Shown in pieces: positions 1 to 10,677 of a DNA stretch of 64,000 nucleotides. Each line of letters begins with the position of its first letter. Position 1 is the stretch's first letter. The position numbers and the translations under genes were made by a program. The notes beneath the pieces were generated by a model, which made no database searches, was not told the origin of the DNA, and saw only the letters and a program-made list of their open reading frames with translations. The stretch comes from Notamacropus eugenii (lineage: Eukaryota > Chordata > Mammalia > Diprotodontia > Macropodidae), in contig NC_092872.1 of assembly GCF_028372415.1 (NCBI RefSeq), forward strand, positions 547,892,205 through 547,956,204. The letters are read 5' to 3'.

Positions 1-560
1 TTTGTCATCCAGAAAGTACTTTGTAAAAAAATGTTTATGGCAAAACTGTGGTAACAAGACTGAAAACAAAATGGGTGCCCATTGATGAGGAATATCTAAA
101 TGTGAATGTGATACACAGTGTAACACAATTTCTTTACACCCTAAGAAGCGAGAAATGTGAAGAATTCAGGGAAAGAGGGGGAAAGGTCTTGTATGAAGTG
201 ATGACATTGGGAGTGAAGAAAGTAAAACCAAAAGAACACAACTACAGTAATGTAAATGATAATGACACCAAGAAGCAGTACAACTGGGGAATTTCAATGA
301 TCCATTCTCAGATCTGGAGATCTTATAATAAAGAAACATACCTTCCCCTTTTCAGTAGATAGGTAAGAACCATAGATGTGGAAAGTTACTAGAATACACA
401 GTTAGACTAAGGTGCTATGGACTTTGCTTAAACATTTTGCTTTGTTTTGGTTTTACCTGGAAGGGCTCATGGGAGGGGTGATTTAAAGGGGAAAAGATTA
501 TGGTGATAAAAAAAGGCAAAAGATAAGATGAGTTTTAACAATGCTTTTCAAGCTTTAAAG
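1..560 (+). mobile_element. Decayed LINE 3'-end repeat, probably L1-type
   Basis: The stretch at about 220-500 reads like the sense 3' end of a marsupial LINE-type repeat: AAAGAACACAACTACAGTAATG, split by substitutions from the usual form, then a TTTTGCTTTGTTTTGGTTTT tract and GGGAGGGG. The same family seems to occur in reverse at 40745-41092 and 55870-56580. An open frame of 104 codons crosses it but looks like neither a known protein nor an exon. The family assignment is from memory of the motif order and was not tested by alignment. Confidence 0.4.
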
Positions 561-1750
561 AGCTACTAAAATAACAATACCCAGTACGGTTCCCCCAAAA
601 TAGGGATAGGGCCCGGTCCTGTGATTTCATTGTGGGAGGGAACTCCAGGTGGGGTACTTCCACTACTCCAGAGGTCAGCGCCAACTTTTCAATTTACTGT
701 CTTAGAGAACTGCCTAGAGCACAGAGTTGAATTGGCTTGCCCACCCTCACACAAGCAGTGTAAGTCAGACGCAGCAGGACTTCAGACTGTCCTGGTCTTT
801 CTCACTCTAGGGCTAGCTCTGTCCTATGCCATGGGTTCACTGGACTCCTTCTTTTAGACAAGTATTTCATAGGTTCATGGATTTTAAGGCTGAAAGAGAC
901 CTCAGGGAGAATTAGGGACATAAAAAAACAGTCCTTGCCTTCCATTGGGAAAGACAATGTAAACTCTTTGTGGGCAGGAACTAGGCTTTAATCTTGGCAT
1001 CCTCAGTGCCTACCATAGTCTCAGATACTCCCGAGGTAGTCGCTTGATAAATGTCCATTAGTTGATTTAGAGAATATTTGGGGTTAAAGGGCGGTGGTAA
1101 AAGCAGGAAACGAGCTTCAAGGATACTAAGTAGCTGTCTGATAACCTCGTAGTTTCCTCATCTCTAAAATAGCTACTATTTATACAGTGTTTACTAGGGG
1201 TCCTGCACTATTATTCTAAACGCTTTGCACTTATTATCTCACTTGGTTCTGAAGGGAGATAATGATTCCTACAGGCCTTTTCATTTTACCGATCAGAAAA
1301 CTGAGGCTCCAGGAGGGAAGGGAGCACGAGGACCAAAAGTACATTAAAATCCTATCCTTTTCCCTAATTCACTGCAACAGTCCTTTCGTGTATACTTTGA
1401 CAACTCTGACCTAAGGGATTTCAAAGCACGGTCCAAAGCTAATTAGGGCGTAGAGAACAGCTCTCGCTCCTAAAAAAGAAAACTGGATCAGAAGTCTGCC
1501 CTTGGGGGCGTGCGCATTCCCGAGATCCCTGGGAAGGACACAAGTGCTCGGGAAGGCTTTATCTGACCCTGCAGGGAGGCCTGAAAAGGACGCTGGGCGG
1601 TGAAGAAGTTCCTCTTTTCCCCACTTTGGTTCACCGCGGGGACTTTGGGTTTTGCATAAAAACAAATCGTGTTTTGCTGGTGGGTCAAGGAAAGATGCGA
1701 AAATGCTCCAGGAGCGACGGGCATGTATTTATTCAGGCTGATTTTCACAA
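560..1750. other. ODC1 upstream flank with L2 and MIR fragments
   Basis: No gene is seen. Positions about 960-1070 resemble an L2 3' end in sense (a GGGCAGGAACT-type segment, then ATCCTCAGTGCCTACC and TTGATAAATGT). Positions about 1165-1330 resemble an antisense MIR (CATTTTACCGATCAGAAAACTGAGGCTCC, interrupted). The rest is unrecognised single-copy-like sequence that becomes G+C-rich and CpG-bearing after about 1490. Confidence 0.5.
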
Positions 1751-1960
1751 AGCATTACGGACCCCACGGCGAGGCTACAGGAATCCATCCCGGCGCCCGA
1801 GCCCACAAAGGCTCGTAAGCCCGCAGAAACTGCTCCGTCCGCACAAGCGCGCTACAGGAAACCCCCGGGCGCGCGGGGGCGGGTGTTTAAGTGTGCGCGC
1901 GCTCCCGCCCGCCCAGGGAGGGGGCGTCCGCGAGCTCGCCCGAGGGCTTGCACCGCTTCA

Positions 1961-2210
1961 GCGGGGGCGGGGAGGGGGGGCCGGCGCGAGCCGGGCGCAC
2001 GGGCGGGCGGGGCCTGCACGCTCGGGGCGGTATTCGAATACGCTGACGTTTAACCGCCCGCCTCCCCGCTCTCCTTCCCACCTAGTTCTCCTACTGGGCG
2101 CCGCTCCTGCCTCCGCCTCCCCCCGGCCGGAACCGATCGGGGCTGGTTTGAGCTGGTGCGTCTCCATGACGACGCCGCCGGCGCTATAAGTAGCGGCGCC
2201 GCGGCGCAGT
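1961..2210 (+). promoter_or_regulatory. ODC1 core promoter: GC boxes, CRE-like site, TATA box
   Basis: Sp1-type GC boxes lie at 1963-1972 (GGGGGCGGGG) and about 2001-2012 (GGGCGGGCGGGG). A TGACGT CRE/ATF element lies at 2044-2049, and a second CRE-like ATGACGACG at 2166-2174. TATAAG lies at 2185-2190, which puts transcription start at about 2210-2222. Mammalian ODC promoters are known to combine Sp1 sites, CRE-like elements and a TATA box, so the layout fits. The exact start site is inferred from TATA spacing, not observed. Confidence 0.8.
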
Positions 2211-2425
2211 CGGGCTTTGTCAGACCCCTTCAGCCTCCGCCGCCGCTAGCTCCTCTGCCACCAGCTCTCGTGCCACCTCGGGCCGGCGGCTCGGCGCGGC
2301 TCCTCCGGCTGGGCAGGAGGCGGCTGAACGGGGGCGGAGGTTGGGGGGAAGGCGTCGTAGCCGTCGAATTCCCTTCATCCGGAGCATCTCCATGGGGTCT
2401 GCCCACTCAGTCCATGCCCTTTAAG
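2210..2425 (+). other. ODC1: ODC1 exon 1 (5' UTR)
   Basis: The exon begins about 25-35 nt after the TATAAG box and ends at a good donor, AAG|GTGAGG, with GT at 2426-2427. It is non-coding apart from a short upstream ORF and is G+C-rich. Strong leader structure is a known feature of ODC mRNAs and a basis for their translational control. The 5' boundary is approximate. Confidence 0.75.
2392..2424 (+). CDS. 10-codon upstream ORF in the ODC1 leader
   Basis: ATG at 2392 follows CATCTCC and opens a frame coding MGSAHSVHAL, closed by TAA at 2422-2424, one base before the exon 1 donor. Mammalian ODC leaders are known to carry a short upstream ORF that lowers translation of the main frame; length and place fit. 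The start context (CTCCATGG, with G at +4 and no A/G at -3) is moderate, so leaky scanning is expected. The peptide itself may have no function. Confidence 0.65.
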   Translation: MGSAHSVHAL

Positions 2426-5400
2426 GTGAGGGGTTCGGGGGCCTCTCAGCCTGTCTCTGGCCTGGTCCGGATCAGAGCGGCCACGTGTCCCTGCGGAGCC
2501 GGTGCCGGCCTCCGGCCCGGAAGGGACGTGGCCATCCCTGGGCCCTGGGAGATTGGCGGGTGAGCGAGGCCGGGCAGGGACCCGACACACACTGGCCTCC
2601 TGAGGGCGGGCGAGACCACCCCGGATGTTGAGGGGGGGAGGCGGAGGAGGAAGCGGTGGTTGAGACCACCTTGCTACGGGGCGGGGGGGAGTCGAGAGCT
2701 GGAGTGAGCGGGCAGGCAGAGCCACCCCCGCGGGCGAGTGCGGGGTGAGTGGCTGGGGGCCCCGGACCCTGCCCTGCCTCGACTAGGTGCCCCGCCGGTG
2801 CGGCTGGTAACGGGCGCTTTGGGGGGTTTGATGGTTCTTCCCGGAGGCGCTTCCTTTCACTCGGCCGGGCCCCACGCGGTTTGCCGGGAGGGAGGGTGAG
2901 CTGGGCGGCCGCTGTCCTTTCACTTCTTCTTTTACGCTTATTCCTGGGGAGTTGAAGGGGCGGGCGACAGGAAGCCAAACGCTCTAAGTTCAGTCCTGTT
3001 TGCATTCGTGGGTGGTTCGCTGCCCAGGGACGTCCGTCCTGGAGACCACCCTCACTGTGTGACCTTTCCCTGGGAGCTGTCACGTCGTTCCCTTCCAGCC
3101 AAGAGTTAGGGAAAGCCAAAAAGAATAACACTGTGTGTGTGTGTGTGGGGGGGGGGGGTGTCCTTAAGGGCTCCTTTTTTACAGTTTCCAGGCTGAGTGA
3201 CCTTGGGCAAGTCATTTCAGTTCTTACAGAAAAATGTTGAACCCACTAAAACCCACAGGTCCCACTAAATCCTGTGATCTATTGCAAAACCGATTTATGT
3301 GGTAGTTGTGAGGAAAGTGCTTTCGAGCCATCTGGTAATAAATGTTAGCTGTAATAATAGCAAATTATTCCTCTTAGGTGTTTTTTTTCCAGCCAACCTT
3401 ATCCACAGGTGGCCCTTTTTCTGATTATAGCCCAGATAAAGACATTTTTCTTTTGGGGGGTGGGTGAAGTGGTTGGATGGAAGCTATTTAGAAGACTACT
3501 ACTTATCTGAAACGGAAACTTGTGGGAATTGCGCCTTTCTTGGGTAGGTGGGTCTTCATGCAGGAATGACCTTGTAGTAGTTTTGATAGACATTGGGCTA
3601 AAATGACCTTAGAAATGGCAACTCCCGTAGTTGGCGTGGGCTAAGGTTGGTCAAAGTATTCATCCTAATGGTAATCCTATAAAAATACGTAGAGGAATAA
3701 TTTAGATCCCAATGAGTATAGGTAGAATTTTAAAGATCTTAAAGATGTATATATCCTACCTTGAAAAATTAATGACCAGAACTCAAAGTTGACAGCTGCT
3801 TTTAAATTCATACTTAATCGTACTTTTAAAAAATGAAGTTATTTTTTTCCTTCCTCTCCACATGCACTATTTAAACAAAGTGCAAATTTTTTCTGGAACA
3901 CCAACCACGAAAGATGTGTTAAATTTCAAGTAAAATTTGGTTTGGAGACTAAATTTGGGTCTGTTGATCTCAAAATGCAAATTAAACGTAGTTGGGTTCA
4001 GAAATGGGACAAGAGGGTAGGCACACCTGTGATTTCATTGACATAGGGAACTTCTGAAAGTTAAGGGACCTCTGGGAAGTAGAGAGGGAACACAGGAATA
4101 ATAACTCTTGGCTATAAAGTACATTATTACTGAATCTGAACAATAACTTTAAATGTGGTTTAAAAATACATAGTGCATTTTTGCATTTTTTGAAGGAAGA
4201 GCCCTTTATATGTACATATAGCACATATCTTACATATCTTTCTTTTATTATGGACATAAGAATAAAGGCTCAAGGACTAGAATATTTTCAATTTGAATTT
4301 GAAGCTTACCTTAAAAAATATTAACAGAGAAAAACAATCTACGATTGTTTAAAACCTTGTTTTTCCCCTTGGTAAATTGTTTTATATAAACAAAGATGAA
4401 TTTTTTTTTTTTTTACCTTTGAACAAGTTTTAAGGTTGTCAAGGCTAGAAGAGAGAATTTCTTTAAAAGTTCTATTTTAAAATAGTTGTTGATTTCAAAT
4501 GCACTGGAAGTTTACTTTTCACTTAAATACCCATTACCCACTTTTGACTGTAAAGTGGAGGCCATAAGAACAGGTAAGTCTAGCAATTGATACCTTAACT
4601 GTTCTATTTTGTGTTTGTAAAGATTTGAATTGGCAACAAAAAATGTTTTTTTCTTATAAACATTAAAAAATATTACATACTCTGGCAACAGAATCTGGAG
4701 AATAAATTTTGTAGAAAGATTGTTGAAGAGGGTGAAGATAATTGTGTGTTTGACTACCAACTTCTCGATTCTGATCAGCAGCTATTAAAGAGTCAAGGTT
4801 ACTTTGGTATGTAGTGATTGCAATATAACGACCAAAATACATGTCCTGCTAAGGAAACAGTATTGAAACAAGATTCTTAAAACTAATCTGACTCAAACTT
4901 AAATACTAAACTTATACTGAAAATTTGTACTACATGTAATTGGGAATAGATGTTTTGAGGCATTTCAATGAAAATTTTCTATATATATATGTCTGACTAG
5001 TTTTCAGAACCTCATGCTATAAATTTAATTCGGTTTTTACAGTGCTGAAACACCATTTTAAAACTTAAGAACACTGAATTGGGTGTGTTAGGGCAATTTG
5101 GTACACTTGGGTCATCAAAAAAGAATTTTGCTCACAAGCTTTGTAAAAAGCTTTGATATGCCTGATATTGAATTAATAGCTATCCCTAGGTGTGTTTTGA
5201 AGAATGATACATGATGGTAAAAGAGCACTGAGGAGACCTGTGTTTGAAATGTAACTCTGTCACTGAAAACTACGAATGTATCACTTTAGGGAAAGTTCTT
5301 AAACTTTTCTCTACCTCACTTTGTTGTATAAAATGAAGAGGTCAGAAGATCATACATTAAGGTCTACCTTCAAATTGTATTATAAAAATTGTATTCAAAT

Positions 5401-5540
5401 TGTATTATAAAATTTATTGAACTTCTGAAAAAACTTACTAGTTTATCATGAAGGGTGATTAAAAAGTCCTCTTAAATATTTTGGGGAGTTTTGTGGTTTA
5501 TACAGTTTTTTGAATTGTACATTTTGTGTGTCTTTATCAG
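2426..5540 (+). other. ODC1: ODC1 intron 1
   Basis: The intron runs from GTGAGG to TTTATCAG. The first 500 bp belong to the CpG island; the rest is A+T-rich and mostly unrecognised. A GT/G tract lies at 3133-3160. A decayed sense MIR-like copy lies at about 5215-5365 (GGAGACCTGTGTTTGAA, then CTCTACCTCACTTTGTTGTATAAAATGA, interrupted). H/ACA snoRNA boxes were looked for because human ODC1 is reported to host SNORA80B; no convincing two-hairpin H/ACA structure was seen. Confidence 0.7.
2482..2530. promoter_or_regulatory. Intron 1 E-box pair (Myc/Max-type), second site degenerate
   Basis: A canonical CACGTG lies at 2482-2487, about 55 bp into intron 1. A near-match GACGTG lies at 2525-2530. ODC1 is a classical Myc target, and the eutherian gene has two CACGTG E-boxes in the same part of intron 1. 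Here the first is intact and the second differs at one base. Binding is inferred from motif and position only. Confidence 0.65.
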
Positions 5541-5677
5541 AGAACGTCCAGTGCAACGGCTGCACCGAAGGCACAATCGTAGCCTTGTATTTCACAGGAC
5601 TTTGTCTTCCTGGAGAGCCACCTTCGGTGCAAAGCTGGAAATAGCCTGTCTTTAAATTCCATCTCTTAGTTTTCCGT
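5541..5677 (+). other. ODC1: ODC1 exon 2 (5' UTR), probable
   Basis: This 137-bp block follows TTTATCAG and ends at GT|GTAAGT, a near-consensus donor. It lies between exon 1 and the coding exon, where mammalian ODC1 has a second non-coding exon. It has no start codon, as expected for leader sequence. Its base composition is richer and more complex than the A+T-rich flanks, and it holds a perfect inverted repeat (separate entry). The exon call rests on splice sites, position and composition; no transcript was available. Confidence 0.6.
5561..5631 (+). promoter_or_regulatory. Predicted RNA hairpin in the ODC1 leader
   Basis: TGCACCGAAGG at 5561-5571 is perfectly complementary in reverse to CCTTCGGTGCA at 5621-5631, giving an 11-bp stem around a 49-nt interior. 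Inside it, CAGGA (5595-5599) pairs with TCCTG (5608-5612) over an 8-nt loop. The element lies wholly in the probable second leader exon, so it would be in mature mRNA. A role in translational control is inference. Confidence 0.55.
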
Positions 5678-6274
5678 GTAAGTAATTAAACTCATTGGTT
5701 ATGTATTTATCTTAAGATTTTTTGACATGCCATTTCCGGGTCTTTACTTCCTGTGGCTTTTCACCGTTTGGGATGCATGCTTTTAAGGCTTAGCTCTGAT
5801 ACTGTCTTCAAACAATTGATATGATGTATTTTTCTACCTTGAAATTCCTTTGTATTTACTTAGTTGTTATTGTAGGCAGATAGGTGGAGAAGGGGAAAGA
5901 GTGTTGGTTTTGGAAAGTTAAGACTTGTATTCAAATCTTGCCCTACCACTTATTGGCTTTGTGACCCCATGAAGTTTACCTGACCTCTGAAGAAACCTCA
6001 GTTTTTTATCTTTTACAATGGGGTGAAAATAGTACCTATCTCACTGGGATTAGAAACAAATAAGTTAACATGTGAATTGCAGAACCTTTATTAAAGCATT
6101 CTGTAAATGCGAGCATATTTGTTGTCCTCTATAATGTATCCTATTTCTTTATTTTGTTAGTATCCCTGGTCCTTTTATAACATTTACTAAATATTTGTTG
6201 CTTCAAATTGAAAGCTTTTGGATGTTGGATATTTAGACTTAGGACAATTTTTGCCTTTCCTGTCTGTGCTATAG
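5678..6274 (+). mobile_element. ODC1 intron 2 with a decayed MIR-like SINE
   Basis: The intron runs from GTAAGT (5678) to CTATAG (6271-6274); a second possible acceptor, CTTTAG, ends at 6289. A sense SINE with MIR-type core lies at about 5880-6115: GTATTCAAATCTTGCC, then CTTTGTGACCCCATG, a CTCAG segment, and an ATTAAAGCATTCTGTAAATG tail. The remainder is unrecognised. Confidence 0.55.
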
Positions 6275-6306
6275 TTTGTTGCACTTTAGAGGAGCACCAA
6301 GAAACC

Positions 6307-9300
6307 ATGAACACCTTTAGCAATGGTGAATTTAACTTCAGTTTCCTTGATGAAGGCTTTACTGCTAAGGATATTCTGGACCAGAAAATTAATGAAGTTT
6401 CTTCTTCTGTAAGTATTAAGCTAAGTATATATTGCTTAAGTAGCTGCTATTTGCAGCTCCTTAACACAAATAGTATCTGAACCCTAAAAAACCCCATACA
6501 AAGGCCTAAAGGAAACTGTTATTGGGGCGTAAAGAATAACCTATTGTCCCTTTCTCCATTCTGGGGTCACTAACTGGGGAGAAGTAGATGTTAAAAATGA
6601 CTTAAAGAAAGGGTGACCTTAGTAATATTTTTGTGAGCTGCTACAGATAATTAAACATTTTAGATAATCTCTATACTAACTTATTTCAGGATGATAAAGA
6701 TGCCTTCTACGTTGCTGACCTTGGTGACATCCTAAAGAAACATCTGAGATGGCACAAAACTCTTCCTCGAGTAACTCCTTTTTATGCTGTTAAATGTAAT
6801 GACAGCAAAGCTGTAGTGAAGACACTTGCTGCTTTAGGAGCAGGATTTGATTGTGCTAGCAAGGTAAGCTTTATTTGTATGAGTAAATTGCTCAAATCAA
6901 CATATATATGTAGACAAGTTAAATCTAAACTCTAGGGAAAAGACTGAAAATCTAACAAATGAAGACTGAAGTAACTTTTGGTGTTTCTGAGTTTTGTTCA
7001 TTCCCTTCTCATAATAAATTACTTTTTATTTCCCTCAGACTGAAATACAATTAGTACAAAGTCTTGGGGTGCCTCCAGAGAGGATAATCTATGCAAATCC
7101 ATGCAAACAAGTGTCACAAATTAAGTATGCTGCCAACAATGGAGTACAAATGATGACTTTTGATAGTGAAGTAGAGCTAATGAAAGTTGCCAGAGCTCAT
7201 CCAAAAGCAAAGTAAGTGGTTACTATATTTCAGTATTTTGGGTGGAGATAATTCCAAACACCATATTCATTATATAGTTTACATTTACATTCTGTAGATG
7301 TACATTAACATCTGATTAATGTTGTTGGGAACAGGTGCAGAACTCTTACCACCTTTTCCTCCCCTCAAAAAAATTCTAAATATATTTTTGTAAAATAGAG
7401 TAAACCATCTTGGTTTACTTAAAAATATATGTAATATATTATAGGTGGAATTTTAAAAATACTACTTAGAAAAGACTTTGTTTTTCACCTTAACATGATT
7501 AGTATTAGAGAAATTCGATTGCCTTTTTCTTGTTCCATTAGGCTGGTTTTGAGGATTGCCACCGATGACTCCAAAGCTGTCTGTCGTCTAAGTGTTAAAT
7601 TTGGTGCCACTCTCAAAATTTGTAGGCGGCTTCTTGAGCGAGCAAAGGAACTGAATATTGATGTTATTGGAGTCAGGTAAGCTCATGATGCTGGAATTTT
7701 AAAGGCAGGTGTCAGATTTCCTTAACTCATCAATTTCTCAGAAATAATGAAATAATTTTCTCTTCCTTAGTTTCCATGTGGGAAGTGGTTGTACTGATCC
7801 AGAAACCTTCGTCCAAGCAATTTCCGATGCTCGATGTGTCTTTGACATGGGGGTAAGTAATAGGGTTTACAGGGGTATAATAACTTTTTGAAAAAAAGCA
7901 TTGACATCTTGGGACTTTTTTTTTTTAAAGTTAAATTTCTGTGCTTGGCAACTACATAATAAGCTGCAATTGTCTGACAGTTTGATTTCCTTGACCTGTA
8001 GGTGGAGTTTGGTTTCAACATGTATCTTCTTGATATTGGTGGTGGCTTTCCTGGTTCTGAAGATGTAAAGCTTAAATTTGAAGAGGTAAGTTTTTAAAAG
8101 ATTTTACAGTTAAGTTTTTAAAACTTAAAGTTTTAAAGTTTAACTTTCAAGTTTTTAAAAACTATTCAGGATTTCTTGGTAATTATCTGAGAATTTTAAG
8201 ATTTTGCCAGGCCATTAATTTGATCTTAAGATTAAAAATGTGTATTCATTTTTACTCTTTCCATGTTTTCTGTAATTTAGTTTTCAGTATGCATGACTAA
8301 TTGTATGAAGATTTATATCTGAAACAATTCCAGAATTTGGCATACAAATCTACCTAGGATTAATTTTTTAAATTTTTTTTTAGTTTTTAAGTAGTTCCTT
8401 TTAAAATACTTCTAAAAATCCTGTGTATTTTAGAGAGTGTCTGGGTGAACTGCCTAATTCTGGAAGTAAGACTAATGTGGAATATATGTAATAAAATACA
8501 TATTACATACATACATAAATTATATACATTTAATATATACATACATGTATCTATGTCATACATATATATGTATTGTGAATTTTAGTATTTGTGTCAATTG
8601 GTAGTTACCCCTATTCTGACATGCCATGGAGAGAATCAATTAACAAATTGCACTAGTAATGCTGTCTCCTGATTTGCCTGTAAATATATGGTTTATTCTC
8701 TTACTCAGATCTCGAGTGTAATCAATCCAGCACTGGACAAGTATTTTCCTTCTGACTCTGGAGTGAGAATCATAGCTGAACCAGGCAGATACTATGTTGC
8801 ATCAGCTTTCACACTTGCAGTTAACATCATTGCCAAAAAACTTGTATTGAAGGAACAGACAGGTTCTGATGGTATGTAGCAGTCCTGAGTCCTGAAACAA
8901 ATAAATTTATCACACTCATACAAAAAACTCACTGGGATTTTCTCCTCTCCCCCTTTTTTAGATGAAGATGATGCAAATGACCAGACCTTTATGTACTATG
9001 TAAATGACGGAGTATATGGATCATTTAATTGTATCCTGTTTGATCATGCTCATGTTAAACCTATTCTACAAAAGGTAAGAAGAGTCCATTTAAGAAACAA
9101 GACAAGTGAAGGTCTTTTTTAAGTGGTATAATTTACTATTTTCATTTTTCTTTTTTTAGAGACCCAAACCAGATGAGAAGTATTACTCTTGTAGCATATG
9201 GGGACCAACATGTGATGGTCTTGATCGAATTGTTGAACGCTGTGGTTTACCAGAAATGCATGTGGGAGATTGGATGCTCTTTGAAAACATGGGTGCTTAT

Positions 9301-10030
9301 ACTGTTGCTGCTGCTTCTACTTTCAATGGATTCCAGACACCTACTATCTATTATGTGATGTCTGGGCCAGCATGGTTAGTTTTAAAATTGATTTTATTAC
9401 ATAATTAATAGTATAATTGGCAGTATATTTATATAAAGTGGGTAAGTAGGCACACAGACACCTTTCAGGATTTGTATTCATGTAAATTCACAAGTGCTCT
9501 TGGAAAGATCTGGTATTAAAGAAATGACTGCATTAAGAGATTTGATTTACATTGCTATTGTGTTTGCCACAATAATGGGGGGATTTTAAGGCTATATTGT
9601 CAAAATACTTAGTCTCATGAGACGCAGTGGATAGAATGCTGGGCCTGGATTCAGAAAGACCTGAGTTCAAATATAGCTTCAGATACTTACTAGCTATGTG
9701 TGATCCTGAGGTTAAGCCTCATCTGTTAAATTAACTGGAGAAGGAAATGGCAAACCACTCCATTATCTTTGCCAAGAAAACCTCAAATGGGGTCACAGAG
9801 TCAAATACAACTAAAATGACTCTACAACAAAAAACGAGACTTATACAGTATGGCTTTTTTAATATGCTACTTCTGTGTCTCTCAGGCAATGCATGCAACA
9901 AATCAAGAACCAAGGTTTTCCGGCAGAAGTAGAGGATCAGGATATCAACACTTTGCCATTATCTTGTGCTTGGGAAAGTGGAATGGAACATCACTCAACA
10001 ACTTGTACTTCAGCTAGTATTAATGTATAG
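6307..10030 (+). CDS. ODC1: Ornithine decarboxylase (10 coding exons, 461 aa)
   Basis: ODC1 makes putrescine from L-ornithine, the PLP-dependent first step of polyamine synthesis, in the cytosol as a head-to-tail homodimer. Coding exons: 6307-6408, 6690-6863, 7039-7211, 7542-7676, 7771-7852, 8002-8085, 8709-8871, 8962-9074, 9160-9374, 9886-10030. All have AG/GT borders with matching phase, and the total is 461 codons plus TAG, equal to human. Visible residues: Lys69 (PLP Schiff base, in FYAVKCN), His197, GGGFPG at 235-240, EPGR at 274-277, Cys360-Asp361 in GPTCDGLD. The antizyme-binding segment (about 117-140) appears identical to human from memory. The C-terminal degron keeps Cys441 and ends SASINV. 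The start is ATG 6307 (AAACCATGA, A at -3), giving the usual MNxF N-terminus. Residues 173-176 (KICR) and the last 25 residues differ most from human. Regulation: Myc E-box, uORF, leader hairpin. Identification is secure. Confidence 0.98.
9615..9836 (+). mobile_element. Marsupial tRNA-headed SINE in the last ODC1 intron
   Basis: The head reads CGCAGTGGATAGAATGCTGG and the middle GACCTGAGTTCAAAT. The tail has GAAGGAAATGGCAAACCACTCC, broken here for length as GAAGGAAATGG / CAAACCACTCC, then CCAAGAAAACCTCAAATGG and a CAACAAAAAA end. It is sense to the gene and ends about 50 bp before the exon 12 acceptor (9885). Confidence 0.8.
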
Positions 10031-10378
10031 ATGCTGTTTGTAGCCATTAATTGCAAGTTTAGCTTGAATTTAGAGCATTTTGGGGGACCATTAACTTAAT
10101 TCCTGCTAGAGTTAAATGTTTTAAGAATAGGGTTGCAACAATAATGCAAACAAAAATGCAACAATATGGAAGACTAAGAGATGGGGTCACACTTATCTGT
10201 GTTCCTATGGAAACTATTTGAATATTTGTTTTATATGGATTTTTATTCACTTTTCAAATATGCTTCTAAAGATTGTCCCTCAGCTGCTAAGCAAGCATTT
10301 GTAGCTTGTAAAATGGCAGAATGGGATTGAGCTTAGTGTTGTGACCTGTTTTAAAATAAAAGTATATTGAAATAATTA
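10031..10378 (+). other. ODC1: ODC1 3' UTR
   Basis: Sequence follows the TAG stop and contains no further coding signal. It is A+T-rich and about 345 nt long, in the range known for mammalian ODC1. The end is placed about 18 nt after the poly(A) signal; the true cleavage site is not visible. Confidence 0.75.
10355..10360 (+). terminator. ODC1: ODC1 poly(A) signal AATAAA
   Basis: AATAAA sits in TTAAAATAAAAG about 325 nt after the stop codon. No better hexamer occurs between the stop and this site. Confidence 0.8.
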
Positions 10379-10636
10379 GGTATTGGAAAATTCTTCAGTC
10401 ATTCAAAACTGGTTTACATATTACTTGCCATTAAGACAAGTAACCATAAATACATAGAGTGAATTCAGTTTCTTCAATTAAAGGTTTCAGCCAAGGATTT
10501 TTCTACTTGGGGGCAGGTGTATATATTTTGATCTCCCATTGTAATGTCTCTCAAGATCCTAGGGATTTTTAGTTACTATTTTAAGGTCTTGTGCTTAAGA
10601 TGCAAAAAAATGTCAGAATGAGTTCAATTTCTGTCC

Positions 10637-10677
<41 letters not shown>

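Larger units (their letters stand above)
1750..2960. promoter_or_regulatory. CpG island over the ODC1 promoter and first exon
   Basis: Dense CpG and very high G+C run from about 1750 to 2960, in contrast to the A+T-rich sequence on both sides. The island covers the GC boxes, TATA element, exon 1 and the start of intron 1. Long open frames on both strands here (up to 247 codons on the minus strand) follow from low stop density in G+C-rich DNA and are not genes. It is the only CpG island seen in the window. Confidence 0.9.

Noticed and set aside
48-362. 104-codon frame at the window start
   Set aside because: It matches no protein I know, lacks splice context, and overlaps sequence that looks like a LINE 3' end.
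1626-2189. 187-codon open frame upstream of ODC1
   Set aside because: It lies in the CpG island and promoter, its translation is R/P/A-rich low-complexity sequence, and it crosses the GC boxes; G+C-rich DNA lacks stops by chance.
2472-3215. 247-codon minus-strand frame, the longest in the window
   Set aside because: It covers ODC1 intron 1 within the CpG island, has a P/R/S/T-rich sequence with no domain, and includes a G-run and GT repeat; it is a composition artefact.
2426-9885. H/ACA snoRNA in an ODC1 intron
   Set aside because: Human ODC1 is reported to host SNORA80B, so I looked for two hairpins with ANANNA and ACA boxes. The 5561-5631 hairpin has no proper H box or second hairpin after it, and no other candidate was convincing by eye.
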